A stretch of DNA of 64,000 nt. It comes from Hominimerdicola alba 8 (GTDB lineage Bacteria > Bacillota > Clostridia > Oscillospirales > Ruminococcaceae). The stretch spans positions 1 through 64,000 of the forward strand of contig NZ_ADKM02000062.1 in NCBI RefSeq assembly GCF_000178155.2. Reading direction: 5' to 3'. Under the pieces are notes generated by a model. That model did no database searches and was not told the DNA's origin. It was given only the letters and a program-made list of their open reading frames with translations. Below, one piece after another: positions 1 through 7,673 of the stretch (within the stretch, counting starts at the first letter, position 1; the number at the start of each line of letters is the position of its first letter). Made by a program: the position numbers and the translations under genes.

Positions 1-36
1 TGCGCGGGGCTGTTTTCATATCAGTATTATGACAGT

Positions 37-66
37 CCCTCTGACTGCGAGAGGGGCTTTCTTTTT
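37..66 (+). terminator. Rho-independent terminator of an upstream + strand gene
   Basis: CCCTCT at 37-42 pairs with AGAGGG at 50-55 across a 7-base loop, and a T-rich run follows to base 66. It faces a gene that would lie left of the window and overlaps the 3' end of the converging ATP-grasp gene by two bases. Confidence 0.75.
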
Positions 67-1084
67 AGTCGGGCATTATTATGTAGCCTGCGGTGTCACC
101 GACGCGCACATCGCGGAAACCGCGCTTTATCGCCTGCACATCGACTTCATCACCGAAAGCATGGCTGACTGCAAGCTGAGGGAAATTCACGCCGACAGCA
201 TCAGCCTTATAACAGCCGCCTGCCATGCGGGTGTTTATCTCCATGAACACATACTCACCTTCAAGCGGGCGAAGCTGTATGTTATAGGGGTACTCGATGA
301 CAACTTTTTCGGATATTTTCTCGGCTATGCGGATAAACTCCTCATCAAACCTCAGCGCGGTGATGTGGCGGTCTACCTTACAGCGCGGGACAGCTATCAG
401 CCCGCCCGATGTACGCATGCAGTCGATGCTTATCTCAGGTTCGCTGAGGTAGGGCATGACCACTGTGGGGTATATGCGAGAACGGCTTTTAAGGTCTGCG
501 ATATAGGCGCTGACGCTGATATCTTCGGGCAGAGTTTTCGGCGCGTCCTCGTCATAGAGCCGCCTGTAGGTGATGCCGCCCTCGTCACGGTCAGCCTTTA
601 CGCATACCTTGTGCTGTCTGCCGTATTTTTCCTTGATGGCGGCATAAGCGCTCTCAAAGCCCTCTACTGTGGTTATCCTCTCCATCAGCGGGGTGGCACA
701 CAGACTGTTCTCGCGCATGAAATTACATGACCTGAACTTGCTGTCGAGCATGTCGTTCTGCTCAAAATTGCCGTCTGCGGTGACTTTTGTGCCTATCGCG
801 GCGAACTCATCGAGGTGTTTCATTATCTCGGCACGCCAGCGTTTAGGGAAGAACACATCTACCTCGTGTGCCTTGCAGAAATCCAGCGCCCACGCGGTAT
901 ACTGCACGCCGTCAACGCCGCGCGGCTCGGTATAACGCTCGTCTGCCGATGCGCCAAAGACAAAATCCCCTACCTTTGCGCTGGCGATGATATAGTTGCG
1001 CGCATCTCGCCTGAGCATCTCTATAAAATTATACGCCTGACTGAACCAGTGGTTGAACCAGATAACACGCTTGCCATTCTTCAT
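65..1084 (-). CDS. ATP-grasp domain protein, substrate unknown
   Basis: A 339-residue soluble protein with an ATP-grasp fold of the carbamoyl-phosphate-synthase-like type. An N-terminal pre-ATP-grasp region opens with KRVIWFNHWFSQAYNF. A nucleotide-binding middle follows, including KVCVKADRDEGG near residues 160-171. The C-terminal metal site reads FMEINTRMAGG, where the E-x-N pair should bind Mg. ATP-grasp enzymes join a carboxylate to an amine or thiol through an acyl phosphate. The substrate cannot be read from sequence, and there is no adjacent biosynthetic partner. The start follows an AAGGAG site. It lies downstream of the symporter on the same strand but behind a hairpin, so it is probably its own unit. 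The family call is firm and the function is open. Confidence 0.85.
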   Translation of the reverse strand: MKNGKRVIWFNHWFSQAYNFIEMLRRDARNYIIASAKVGDFVFGASADERYTEPRGVDGVQYTAWALDFCKAHEVDVFFPKRWRAEIMKHLDEFAAIGTKVTADGNFEQNDMLDSKFRSCNFMRENSLCATPLMERITTVEGFESAYAAIKEKYGRQHKVCVKADRDEGGITYRRLYDEDAPKTLPEDISVSAYIADLKSRSRIYPTVVMPYLSEPEISIDCMRTSGGLIAVPRCKVDRHITALRFDEEFIRIAEKISEKVVIEYPYNIQLRPLEGEYVFMEINTRMAGGCYKADAVGVNFPQLAVSHAFGDEVDVQAIKRGFRDVRVGDTAGYIIMPD

Positions 1085-1110
1085 ATGTATTTCTCCTTTA
1101 TATTACAGCG

Positions 1111-1139
1111 AAAAGCCCGAGAGCGTGCTCACGGGCTTT
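1111..1139 (-). terminator. Hairpin terminator downstream of the symporter gene
   Basis: AAAGCCCG at 1112-1119 pairs with CGGGCTTT at 1132-1139, and on the - strand the stem is followed by TTTTCG. It probably ends transcripts coming from the symporter gene. Confidence 0.55.
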
Positions 1140-1241
1140 ATAGCAATCCGCCTTAAAATTCAGACAAAATCCAGTCACAAAACCCATAGATCCGAGCTTT
1201 TGCGACTGGATTTTGTGAATTTAAATAGTTGGATTGCTATA
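1139..1241. repeat. Family A palindromic repeat, copy 1
   Basis: A 103-base near-palindrome bounded by TATAGCAATCC and GGATTGCTATA. The inner arms contain ACAAAATCCAGTC and GACTGGATTTTGT. The same element recurs at 5176-5278, 21184-21273 (inverted, shortened) and 36866-36968. It has no coding capacity. The terminal inverted repeats and scattered intergenic positions suggest a non-autonomous MITE-like or REP-like element. Confidence 0.85.
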
Positions 1242-1248
1242 GGATATT

Positions 1249-2799
1249 TTATTTATAACACTCAAATGCCTTTTCTGTCACCTTTGCGTCCTCTTCGCTC
1301 TGCTTTGTCACAAGGCTGACAACGGGTACGACTATAAGACCGAACAGCATCGCGAATGCACCTGCGTTTACGGGTGAAGCCAGTGCCAGACCGCCCAACG
1401 TCTTAGGCGCATCGGGTATCATGCCGAAGGTGTATATCAGCATGTGTACGACAGTTATGCCAACGCCGCAGATGAAACTTGCCATAACAGCCGCCTTTGT
1501 TACGCCCTTCCAGAACAGGCCGTACATGAAAGGTGCGAGGAAAGCGCCTGCCAGTGCGCCCCAGCTGATGCCCATCAGGCTGGAGATGACCATAGCGTCC
1601 TGCTTTGCGCCGCGCAGTGAGTAGATGGCGATAGCGACCGAGATAAGCAGGAAAACAGCGATGAATGCACGCATTATGTTGACTTCCTTCTTCTCGTCCA
1701 TCTTGCCTTTCATAAGGGGCTTTATCAGGTCGATGGTCAGGGTCGAGCTGGAAGTAAGTACCAGCGAGGACAGAGTGGACATCGAAGCTGACAGCACCAG
1801 CACGATTATCAGTGCGAAAAGTCCGCTGGAAAGGCTGTCCATCATTGAGGGGACGATAGCGTCAAAGCCTTCCTTTGGTGCGCCGTCAACGTTCTCCATG
1901 AACAGTCTGCCGAAGCCGCCGAGAAAATAACAGCCGCCTGCGACAACTATCGCGAACACGGTGGAAACGACTGTGCCTGTCACAACAGCCTTGTCGTCCT
2001 TGATGGCGTAGAACTTCTGCACCATCTGGGGCAGTCCCCATGTACCCAGCGAAGTCAGTATAACAACGCCCACAAGGTTTATGGGGTCGGGTCCGAACAG
2101 CGAGTTATAGACCTGTGTATTGCCGTTTGCATCGGGTATAGCGCCCATAGCTTTCAGCGAGCCTGAAAGACCGCCATGAACGTTCAGCACTGCCACAACA
2201 ACGGCGGCTATGCCTATCAGCATGATTATGCCCTGTATGAAATCGTTGAGCGCAGTTGCCTTGTATCCGCCCATGATGACATATATCGCTGTGAACACTG
2301 CCATTGCGATTATGCACCATTCATACTCTATGTGGAAACTCTTCTCGAACAGTCTTGAAAGACCGTTGTACACCGATGCGGTGTAGGGTATCAGGAAAAT
2401 GAAGATTATCAGCGCCGAAACTGTCTTCAAAGTTTTGGAATTATAGCGGTGCTCAAAAAATTCGGGCATCGTTTTGGCATCTAGGAATTTAGACATCGCG
2501 CGGGTGCGCTTGCCCAGCACAAGCCAAGCCAGCAGCGAACCTATCAGCGCGTTGCCGATGCCGACCCATGTTGAAGCCACACCGTAAGCCCAGCCGAATT
2601 TGCCTGCATATCCCACGAAGATAACTGCCGAAAAATAAGATGTGCCGTAGGCGAATGCCGTGAACCAGGGTCCAAGACCTCTGCCGCCCAGCACGAAATC
2701 AGCCACATTTGCCGTTTTTTTGCGGTAGTACACGCCTATACCTATCATAATGAACAGGTATACACCCAGTATGATCCATCTGACGATCATATCACTCAT
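1249..2799 (-). CDS. Sodium:solute symporter (SSS family)
   Basis: A 516-residue, 12-13 helix membrane protein of the SSS family, which includes the proline, pantothenate and sialic acid carriers. Family landmarks are the N-terminal helix with a GIGVYYRKKT loop, the ADFVLGGRGLGPWFTAFAYG stretch just after TM1, and a helix with SASMSTLSSLVLTSSS, where serines and threonines form the second sodium site. It should import a small organic solute with Na+ across the plasma membrane. The substrate is not determinable. The ATG at 2799 is chosen because AAGGAAG lies 8 bases upstream; an in-frame ATG 30 bases earlier lacks a good site. A strong promoter lies at 2878-2906. Confidence 0.92.
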   Translation of the reverse strand: MSDMIVRWIILGVYLFIMIGIGVYYRKKTANVADFVLGGRGLGPWFTAFAYGTSYFSAVIFVGYAGKFGWAYGVASTWVGIGNALIGSLLAWLVLGKRTRAMSKFLDAKTMPEFFEHRYNSKTLKTVSALIIFIFLIPYTASVYNGLSRLFEKSFHIEYEWCIIAMAVFTAIYVIMGGYKATALNDFIQGIIMLIGIAAVVVAVLNVHGGLSGSLKAMGAIPDANGNTQVYNSLFGPDPINLVGVVILTSLGTWGLPQMVQKFYAIKDDKAVVTGTVVSTVFAIVVAGGCYFLGGFGRLFMENVDGAPKEGFDAIVPSMMDSLSSGLFALIIVLVLSASMSTLSSLVLTSSSTLTIDLIKPLMKGKMDEKKEVNIMRAFIAVFLLISVAIAIYSLRGAKQDAMVISSLMGISWGALAGAFLAPFMYGLFWKGVTKAAVMASFICGVGITVVHMLIYTFGMIPDAPKTLGGLALASPVNAGAFAMLFGLIVVPVVSLVTKQSEEDAKVTEKAFECYK

Positions 2800-2877
2800 C
2801 ACATACACTTCCTTGTCAATTTTTAGCATTAACGTTTTAACGCTTTTATGCTTTTACTTAATAAAGTTTACCATGAT

Positions 2878-2906
2878 ATTATAATACATTTTCCCGCCAA
2901 TGTCAA
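2878..2906 (-). promoter_or_regulatory. Sigma-A promoter of the symporter gene
   Basis: On the - strand, TTGACA (2901-2906) is separated by 17 bases from TATAAT (2878-2883). It is about 80 bases upstream of the symporter start. The 2800-3138 interval holds only this promoter and the divergent one for the LCP gene; no other gene is seen. Confidence 0.85.
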
Positions 2907-3068
2907 CCGCCGCTGACTTCTTTTCGGCTATAAAATTTAACGAATTTTATCCGCCAAATTTGTACAGGTTGACTTTGATGAACATTCACAGCCGAGCGTT
3001 TTGCAGTTTAATCTATTACCAAAAGCTAAAAATATGGTGAAAGCGAGGTGAAATAAGTCGGCAAATGT

Positions 3069-3097
3069 TTGACAAAGGCGGAGTTTTACTATATAAT
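3069..3097 (+). promoter_or_regulatory. Sigma-A promoter of the LCP gene
   Basis: TTGACA at 3069-3074 and TATAAT at 3092-3097 are 17 bases apart, about 40 bases before the LCP start codon. Confidence 0.88.
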
Positions 3098-3138
3098 GTT
3101 TATACTTGCGAAAAGATGATACCGAAAGGAAAGATAGA

Positions 3139-4599
3139 ATGAACAGCAAAAACAACGGAGGTCGCCCTCTTGACCCGTATGAACTGCAATATCAGCAGCA
3201 GCTTGAACAGTTCACACAGCTGGCGGGCGACACAGATGATGATATCGGGCTTGACCCCGGCAGTATAGACGATGCCTTTGCGGGGTACGAACAGCAGACT
3301 CAGCAGCAGTACCCACTTCCGCGAAACTATGGTCAGCCGAATGGTGGTGCGGTCTATGGAAGACCTCAGCAGCCTTACCGTGAACAGGGCGAAACATCTG
3401 GCAGGGGCAGACAGCCTTACCGTGAACAGGGCGCTCGGCGCAGAGAACAGCAGTCGGACAGAGGTCAGCAGCCTTACAGACCCGCACCTCAGCGACCCGC
3501 AAGGCAAAACACTGAACCGCCCCCGCGTCCGCAGAAGAACAAAAAGCGCTCTTCAAGCAGGAACAGACCGCCAAAAAAGCAATACGAGCGTGAACAGCTG
3601 CAATTCGGCAGCCATCATGAAGAACACACGCGGGCAAAAAGACACCCGATACAGCGTTTTTTCAGCACAGTTGTCATTCTGGTGCTGGTGATGTTTTTAG
3701 CACTGAACTGCCTGCTATACTACTACGTTTGTCTTGTGAACCAGCGCGGCAGAGGAGAGAGGGCGGTCACGGGCGCTTCGATGAAGTCAGCCGATGTGAC
3801 CAACATACTGCTGATAGGCTCTGATACACGTTCACCCGAAGAATTCGGGCGTACCGACTCGATGATACTGTTATCGGTGAACAGTTCCAAAAAGACAGTC
3901 ACCATGACTTCTTTCATGCGCGACATGTATGTTGAGATAGTCGGGAACGACAACAATGGTGAGAAGGTCGATGTATGGGACAAGCTGAATTCAGCCTACG
4001 TTTACGGCGGTGCGGAACTGCTGATGGACACTATACAGTACAACTTTGACATAGCGGTAGACGACTATGTTTATGTGGATTTCTTCGCGTTCATCGACAT
4101 AGTGGACTCCATCGGCGGCATAGAGGTAGAAGTCACTGATGAGGAAGCGGAAGGAATGGAAGACCCTCAGCGTGAGCAGAACAAGTATCTCGGTCAGGCA
4201 AGCGGCACCGACCTGCTGACACACGGCGGCAAGCTGAACCTCAACGGCAATCAGGCGTTGGCTTATGCAAGGCTGAGGTATGTGGGCAACGCCGACTTTC
4301 AGCGCACCGAACGTCAGCGTGAGGTCATCGGCAAGATCATCGACAAGGTAAAAGGCTCGAACCCGCTGGTAATGAACAAATTCGCCAAAACATCACTGTC
4401 AAAGCTATCTACCAACATGAGCAGGGCTAAAATGATGACGACAGCGTACAAGGCTATATTCTCGCTGAACTATGAGGTGAAGTCGCTCAGACTTCCTGCC
4501 GAAGGTGCGTACAGCTACGGCTGGCATGGTGACCAGTCAACCCTTGATGTTGACATTGACGCTTGCAGGGCGCTTCTGAGAAGTGAGATATACGAGTAA
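3139..4599 (+). CDS. LytR-CpsA-Psr (LCP) family cell-wall glycopolymer ligase
   Basis: 486 residues. Residues 1-165 are a hydrophilic, Gln/Arg/Pro-rich cytoplasmic region with imperfect repeats (PYREQG occurs twice), followed by a basic stretch and one transmembrane helix (FFSTVVILVLVMFLALNCLL). The extracellular LCP domain starts at NILLIGSDTR. It keeps the acidic and arginine residues of the family: D in GSDTR, R in GRTDS, and RDMYV, which binds the lipid pyrophosphate. A late RLRYVGNADFQRTERQREV motif is also typical. LCP enzymes transfer teichoic-acid-like or capsular polymers from undecaprenyl carriers to peptidoglycan. The ATG at 3139 has GAAAGGAAAG just upstream. The long Gln-rich N-terminus is unusual in length. 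It appears monocistronic. Confidence 0.93.
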   Translation: MNSKNNGGRPLDPYELQYQQQLEQFTQLAGDTDDDIGLDPGSIDDAFAGYEQQTQQQYPLPRNYGQPNGGAVYGRPQQPYREQGETSGRGRQPYREQGARRREQQSDRGQQPYRPAPQRPARQNTEPPPRPQKNKKRSSSRNRPPKKQYEREQLQFGSHHEEHTRAKRHPIQRFFSTVVILVLVMFLALNCLLYYYVCLVNQRGRGERAVTGASMKSADVTNILLIGSDTRSPEEFGRTDSMILLSVNSSKKTVTMTSFMRDMYVEIVGNDNNGEKVDVWDKLNSAYVYGGAELLMDTIQYNFDIAVDDYVYVDFFAFIDIVDSIGGIEVEVTDEEAEGMEDPQREQNKYLGQASGTDLLTHGGKLNLNGNQALAYARLRYVGNADFQRTERQREVIGKIIDKVKGSNPLVMNKFAKTSLSKLSTNMSRAKMMTTAYKAIFSLNYEVKSLRLPAEGAYSYGWHGDQSTLDVDIDACRALLRSEIYE

Positions 4600-4644
4600 C
4601 CGCACAGCGGACAGTTCGTTATGAGATTGCTGATACAGAAAATT

Positions 4645-4690
4645 AAAGCCATAGTATCTCTGATGTGAAGTCAAGTACTATGGCTTTTCT
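4645..4690 (+). terminator. Terminator of the LCP gene
   Basis: AAAGCCATAGTA (4645-4656) pairs with TACTATGGCTTT (4676-4687), followed by TTCTGTTT. Confidence 0.85.
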
Positions 4691-4727
4691 GTTTACAGCA
4701 CAGAGTTTCGGGATAAGGAGGGAAAAT

Positions 4728-5180
4728 ATGTGCCTGATATGTGAACGCATAGAGATGATAAAAAAGGGCGTGAACCCTTATTTTGTAAAAGAACTTGAAA
4801 CAGGATATGTGGTGATAGGTGATAATCAGCATTTCTACGGATATACGCTGTTTCTTTACAAGCATCATGATGATAAGACAGAACTGTTTCATCTTGACCC
4901 TGCGGAGAGGGCAAAGTTCCTTGAAGAAATGACGATAGTTGCCGAAGCTGTTTCAAAGGCGTTCGGTGCAGATAAAATAAACTATGAACTGCTCGGCATG
5001 GGCGATGCCCATCTTCATTGGCATCTGTTTCCGAGAACCGACCGAGATATCGAAAACTACGGAAACAACGGCAGAGGTCCTGTCTGGTGGTATCCGATGG
5101 AAAAGATGTACTCAGATGACAACAGACCCGACCGCGAAGAACTTGAGGATATGAAACAAAGACTGCTTGATGAATTATAG
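4728..5180 (+). CDS. HIT-family nucleotide hydrolase or transferase
   Basis: 150 residues. The histidine triad appears as HLHWHLFPR near residue 105, the H-x-H-x-H nucleophile motif that forms the nucleotidyl-histidine intermediate. The protein starts MCLICERIEMI with a C-x-x-C pair common in HIT proteins. Members hydrolyse AMP-lysine, adenosine phosphoramidate or Ap4A-type dinucleotides in the cytosol; which one is not clear. The ATG at 4728 is preceded by TAAGGAGGG; an earlier in-frame ATG at 4665 lies inside the LCP terminator and is rejected. The stop codon (5178-5180) is formed from the first bases of a family A repeat, so insertion of the repeat may have reset the C-terminus. Confidence 0.9.
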   Translation: MCLICERIEMIKKGVNPYFVKELETGYVVIGDNQHFYGYTLFLYKHHDDKTELFHLDPAERAKFLEEMTIVAEAVSKAFGADKINYELLGMGDAHLHWHLFPRTDRDIENYGNNGRGPVWWYPMEKMYSDDNRPDREELEDMKQRLLDEL

Positions 5181-5278
5181 CGATCAGCCTTAAAATTCAG
5201 ACAAGATCCGGTCACAAAACCCATAAATCCAAGATTTTACGACCGGATCTTGTGAATTTAAACAGTTGGATCGCTATA
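5176..5278. repeat. Family A palindromic repeat, copy 2
   Basis: 103 bases from TATAGCGATC to GATCGCTATA, same length and order as copy 1. Compensating changes keep the stem paired: GATCCGGTC on one arm and GACCGGATC on the other, where copy 1 has AATCCAGTC and GACTGGATT. This covariation indicates that the folded form matters or that the copy arose from an already paired variant. It overlaps the HIT stop codon. Confidence 0.85.
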
Positions 5279-5377
5279 AGTCCTATATAGCCACTGTTTT
5301 TGTGGTGTGTAAGCGGGATAACCACATAGATAAATTATTGTAGATACAGTTCTGTCTGCATAGAACGGATAAATACT

Positions 5378-5417
5378 ATGCCCCTGAGTGCTTTGCGGCA
5401 CTTTGGGGCATATTTTC
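5378..5417 (+). terminator. Terminator-like hairpin
   Basis: ATGCCCC (5378-5384) pairs with GGGGCAT (5405-5411), with inner pairing AGTGC/GCACT, followed by ATTTTCT. It could end readthrough from the HIT gene. Confidence 0.6.
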
Positions 5418-5442
5418 TGTATGGGTGTATGTCGTGGGGGGC

Positions 5443-5495
5443 GTAGTACAGTTAAGAGGGGCGTAGTACAGTTCATGGTGGTGTGTAGTACAGTT
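5443..5495 (+). promoter_or_regulatory. Three direct repeats GTAGTACAGTT, possible regulator sites
   Basis: GTAGTACAGTT occurs at 5443, 5463 and 5485, about two helical turns apart. The reverse complement core GTACTAC recurs at 5629, just downstream of the promoter at 5594. The operon downstream encodes a GntR-type regulator, so these may be its operators. This link is inferred. Confidence 0.45.
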
Positions 5496-5593
5496 TTGGG
5501 GAGCACGCGGGATTAATTTTAGCAGATATCAACAAGTGTTTTATGTAAAAATGATGCTTTATTATGATATTTTACAATTCAAGCAGAGAACTA

Positions 5594-5658
5594 TTGACAA
5601 ATCGGGTGCTTGGTGTTATGCTATAGGTGTACTACGACAGATAATACAGTTGGTACAC
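5594..5658 (+). promoter_or_regulatory. Promoter with overlapping inverted-repeat operator
   Basis: TTGACA (5594-5599), 17 bases, TATGCT (5617-5622). Immediately downstream, GTGTAC (5627-5632) and GTACAC (5653-5658) form an inverted repeat around the expected transcription start. This is a plausible autoregulatory operator for the YtrA-type regulator encoded at 7302. Confidence 0.6.
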
Positions 5659-5721
5659 ATAGGACAGATGAAAAGAAACAACAAAACATTCCGCAAAGAA
5701 CGGAAAGAAAGGCAGGTCAAC

Positions 5722-5853
5722 ATGAGCGGTCTATTATCGTTGGCGATAGGTGCGCTGGGCGTATGTGTTTATCTGGCAGGCAAAGAAGATCGTCAGGACA
5801 CTGAAAGAAACAGAAAAAAAGACGGTGTATCACAGCAGACGATAGTCGAATGA
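5722..5853 (+). CDS. Small membrane peptide (hypothetical)
   Basis: A 43-residue ORF with one short hydrophobic helix (LLSLAIGALGVCVYLAG) and a charged tail. The ATG at 5722 has a weak GGCAGG site; an in-frame ATG at 5668 would add 18 very basic residues. It is the first ORF after the promoter at 5594. The position suggests it belongs to the lipoprotein/GntR/ABC operon. No family recognised; it may not be a real gene. Confidence 0.4.
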   Translation: MSGLLSLAIGALGVCVYLAGKEDRQDTERNRKKDGVSQQTIVE

Positions 5854-6170
5854 CCGCATAATGTCAGCTAAAAGAAAGGAGGTCGGCTATAAAATTATCA
5901 GGCTGACGACAGAAGATACGGAGAAAAGCGGCATCTGCACAGCGCGGAGAAAAAGCGGTGTGGGACAATGACGCGGAGAGAGAAAAAGAATATGGCTATC
6001 CCTTTAGCACACTGCTTTGCATGGGTGCGGCGCTGTTACCTATCCTCTGCCGAAGATGGGTCGGGTGATGAACGGTGATTATTCAGAGTACACATTAACA
6101 TGGTGCGGCGCGGTGTGTCGGCGGGATGACCATAACAGAGAAAAAAAATCAAAGAGGAAAAAGGAGAAAA
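5854..6170. other. Intergenic stretch inside the operon
   Basis: An orphan ribosome site (AAAGGAGG at about 5876) is not followed by a start codon, which may mark a decayed gene. The second half is occupied by a family B repeat (5991-6133). No intact gene seen. Confidence 0.5.
5991..6133. repeat. Family B MITE-like repeat
   Basis: About 143 bases between TATGGCTATCCCTTTAGCAC and GTGTGTCGGCGGGATGACCATA. These ends match those of the copies at 36391-36504 and 44699-44849. The interior is different from the other copies, so the terminal inverted repeats define the family. Confidence 0.6.
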
Positions 6171-6614
6171 ATGAAAATAGCAGTGATAATTGCCGCATCG
6201 GCGGTGATGGCTTTGGGGCTGAGCGGGTGTTCAAGCGAAGGTCCGAAGCAGGACATTGACACCATGAAATATGAGGTCGATGACATGAATGTTACAACGA
6301 AAAGTATGTATGAAACACTCGATACACAGGGTTATGTGGTTGACAATGTTGTTTACAGGGGCGATGATCTCTGTGACGATGAAGCGCTCGAACAACTCAA
6401 CAGTAATTGCGAAAATGACGAGCCGTACACAAGCTGTATAGGTTTCAAGGTGGACTATCACCTGTCATCGAACCCGTTAGTTTTGGCGCGAAGGCTTCTG
6501 GGCGGCAAAGATATAGACAATGAGGAGAAAACACAGTACTTCTGGTTCGGTAAAACAGATGACGGCGAATGGGAAAAAGCTTACAGCGGAGAGATAGACA
6601 TAGTCGTAAAGTAG
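6171..6614 (+). CDS. Lipoprotein, unknown function
   Basis: 147 residues with a type II signal peptide: basic start, hydrophobic core (VIIAASAVMALGL) and lipobox LSGC, with Cys21 as lipidated residue. The mature part is acidic and contains a MYETLDTQGYVV segment resembling MQKNLTDKGYNV in the next gene, so the two may be distant paralogues. It is expected on the outer face of the membrane. The ATG at 6171 has AAAGGAG 7 bases upstream; the longer in-frame start at 6126 would bury the signal peptide. No known domain recognised. Confidence 0.75.
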   Translation: MKIAVIIAASAVMALGLSGCSSEGPKQDIDTMKYEVDDMNVTTKSMYETLDTQGYVVDNVVYRGDDLCDDEALEQLNSNCENDEPYTSCIGFKVDYHLSSNPLVLARRLLGGKDIDNEEKTQYFWFGKTDDGEWEKAYSGEIDIVVK

Positions 6615-6655
6615 AACAGGAGAAAGAATACAGCAGAAAAAGGAGTGCATGATAT

Positions 6656-7045
6656 ATGAAAAAGCTGTTCGCGCTTGTGATGGTGACGGTATTGGCGGCA
6701 CTTATGACAGCATGTTACGCTGACGGCAGGGGCACATATTTCCCTGACAGCGGTGAGATGCAGAAAAACCTCACAGATAAGGGCTACAATGTCAGCATTG
6801 AGGACACTGACAGCGGTGAACACCTCATGGGCGGCAAGGGTGACACGTTCATAGAGTTTTATTGGCTCGACTCACCCGATGATGCAAAGGGGCTTTCAGA
6901 TGAACTGGCGGCACATCACGCCAACTACAAGGAACTTCGCAGTATCACCAACAGTGATGAACACGGCAACATAGTGTTCTGCTCGAACGGTTCGGCTATG
7001 GACGATGCGGGCATACAGATAGTTGAGGTCAAAGTTGGCGACTGA
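6656..7045 (+). CDS. Lipoprotein, unknown function
   Basis: 129 residues: signal peptide MKKLFALVMVTVLAALMTAC with the lipobox cysteine at residue 20. A small acidic mature domain of alternating predicted strands and helices follows. An AAAAGGAG site lies 13 bases before the ATG. It follows the previous lipoprotein by 41 bases and precedes a GntR regulator and ABC exporter, suggesting an envelope-stress or peptide-defence operon. No family recognised. Confidence 0.75.
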   Translation: MKKLFALVMVTVLAALMTACYADGRGTYFPDSGEMQKNLTDKGYNVSIEDTDSGEHLMGGKGDTFIEFYWLDSPDDAKGLSDELAAHHANYKELRSITNSDEHGNIVFCSNGSAMDDAGIQIVEVKVGD

Positions 7046-7301
7046 CGGCACATATATCAGCAATTACGTGTATAAGACCCGAATAAATAGATAATAGGGG
7101 TCGGCATAACAGAGATATGTATGCTGTTCGTGCATGCGCGGGAGAAAACTGACTTTCCAAAAGAACACCACCGTAAATGACGGTAAACAAAGAATAACAC
7201 TGACTGTCATACATGCCTGCTGAAAGGCGGTACGGTGTTCAGGCGGGATAGTCACACACAAAAAAGAGATAACAAGACATTTGACGAGAGGAGGAAAGCT
7301 C

Positions 7302-7673
7302 TTGATAAACATAGACCTGACAGGCAGGATACCCATTTATGAACAGATATGCAAAGGCTTTTCGGAACTGATAGGCAGCGGGGCGCTGAAAGAGAACGAC
7401 AAACTTCCCGGTGCGCGAACGCTTGCAAAAGAGCTGGGACTGAACCCGAACACGGTGGCTAAGGCTTACAGCAGGCTCGAACATGACGGCATAATATATT
7501 CGGTGGCGGGTAAGGGCTGTTTTGTGGCTAAGCAGAAAGGTCACATAGAAAAGAAGCTGTTCGAGGCATTCGATGCGGCGGCGATTGCGGCGCTCAGGGC
7601 GGGTGTCACCGCTGATGAACTGAAACAGCGGGTCGATGATGCGGCAGTCAGCTCAGGTAAGGAGGACAACTGA
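7302..7673 (+). CDS. GntR-family transcriptional regulator, YtrA type
   Basis: 123 residues. The start is a TTG at 7302, chosen because GAGGAGG ends 7 bases upstream; no ATG is available. Residues 1-75 form the GntR winged helix: RIPIYEQICKGFSELI, then the recognition helix region LPGARTLAKELGLNPNTVAKAYSRLE. A short C-terminal helical region follows instead of a ligand-binding domain, which is the YtrA subfamily pattern. YtrA regulators usually repress their own operon with an ABC transporter, as here: the ATPase gene overlaps its stop codon. Likely operators are the GTAGTAC/GTACTAC sites at 5443-5658. Confidence 0.9.
   Translation: MINIDLTGRIPIYEQICKGFSELIGSGALKENDKLPGARTLAKELGLNPNTVAKAYSRLEHDGIIYSVAGKGCFVAKQKGHIEKKLFEAFDAAAIAALRAGVTADELKQRVDDAAVSSGKEDN

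Larger units (their letters stand above)
5279..5593. other. Intergenic region with repeat fragment, hairpin and direct repeats
   Basis: No gene seen. From left to right: a family B end fragment (5301-5327, GTGGTGTGTAAGCGGGATAACCAC), a terminator-like hairpin (5378-5417), three GTAGTACAGTT repeats (5443-5495) and an AT-rich run before the promoter at 5594. Confidence 0.6.

Noticed and set aside
7228-7258. A further complete family B element near the GntR gene
   Set aside because: Only one end-like sequence (GGTGTTCAGGCGGGATAGTCAC) is visible; no matching left end was found in 7046-7228.
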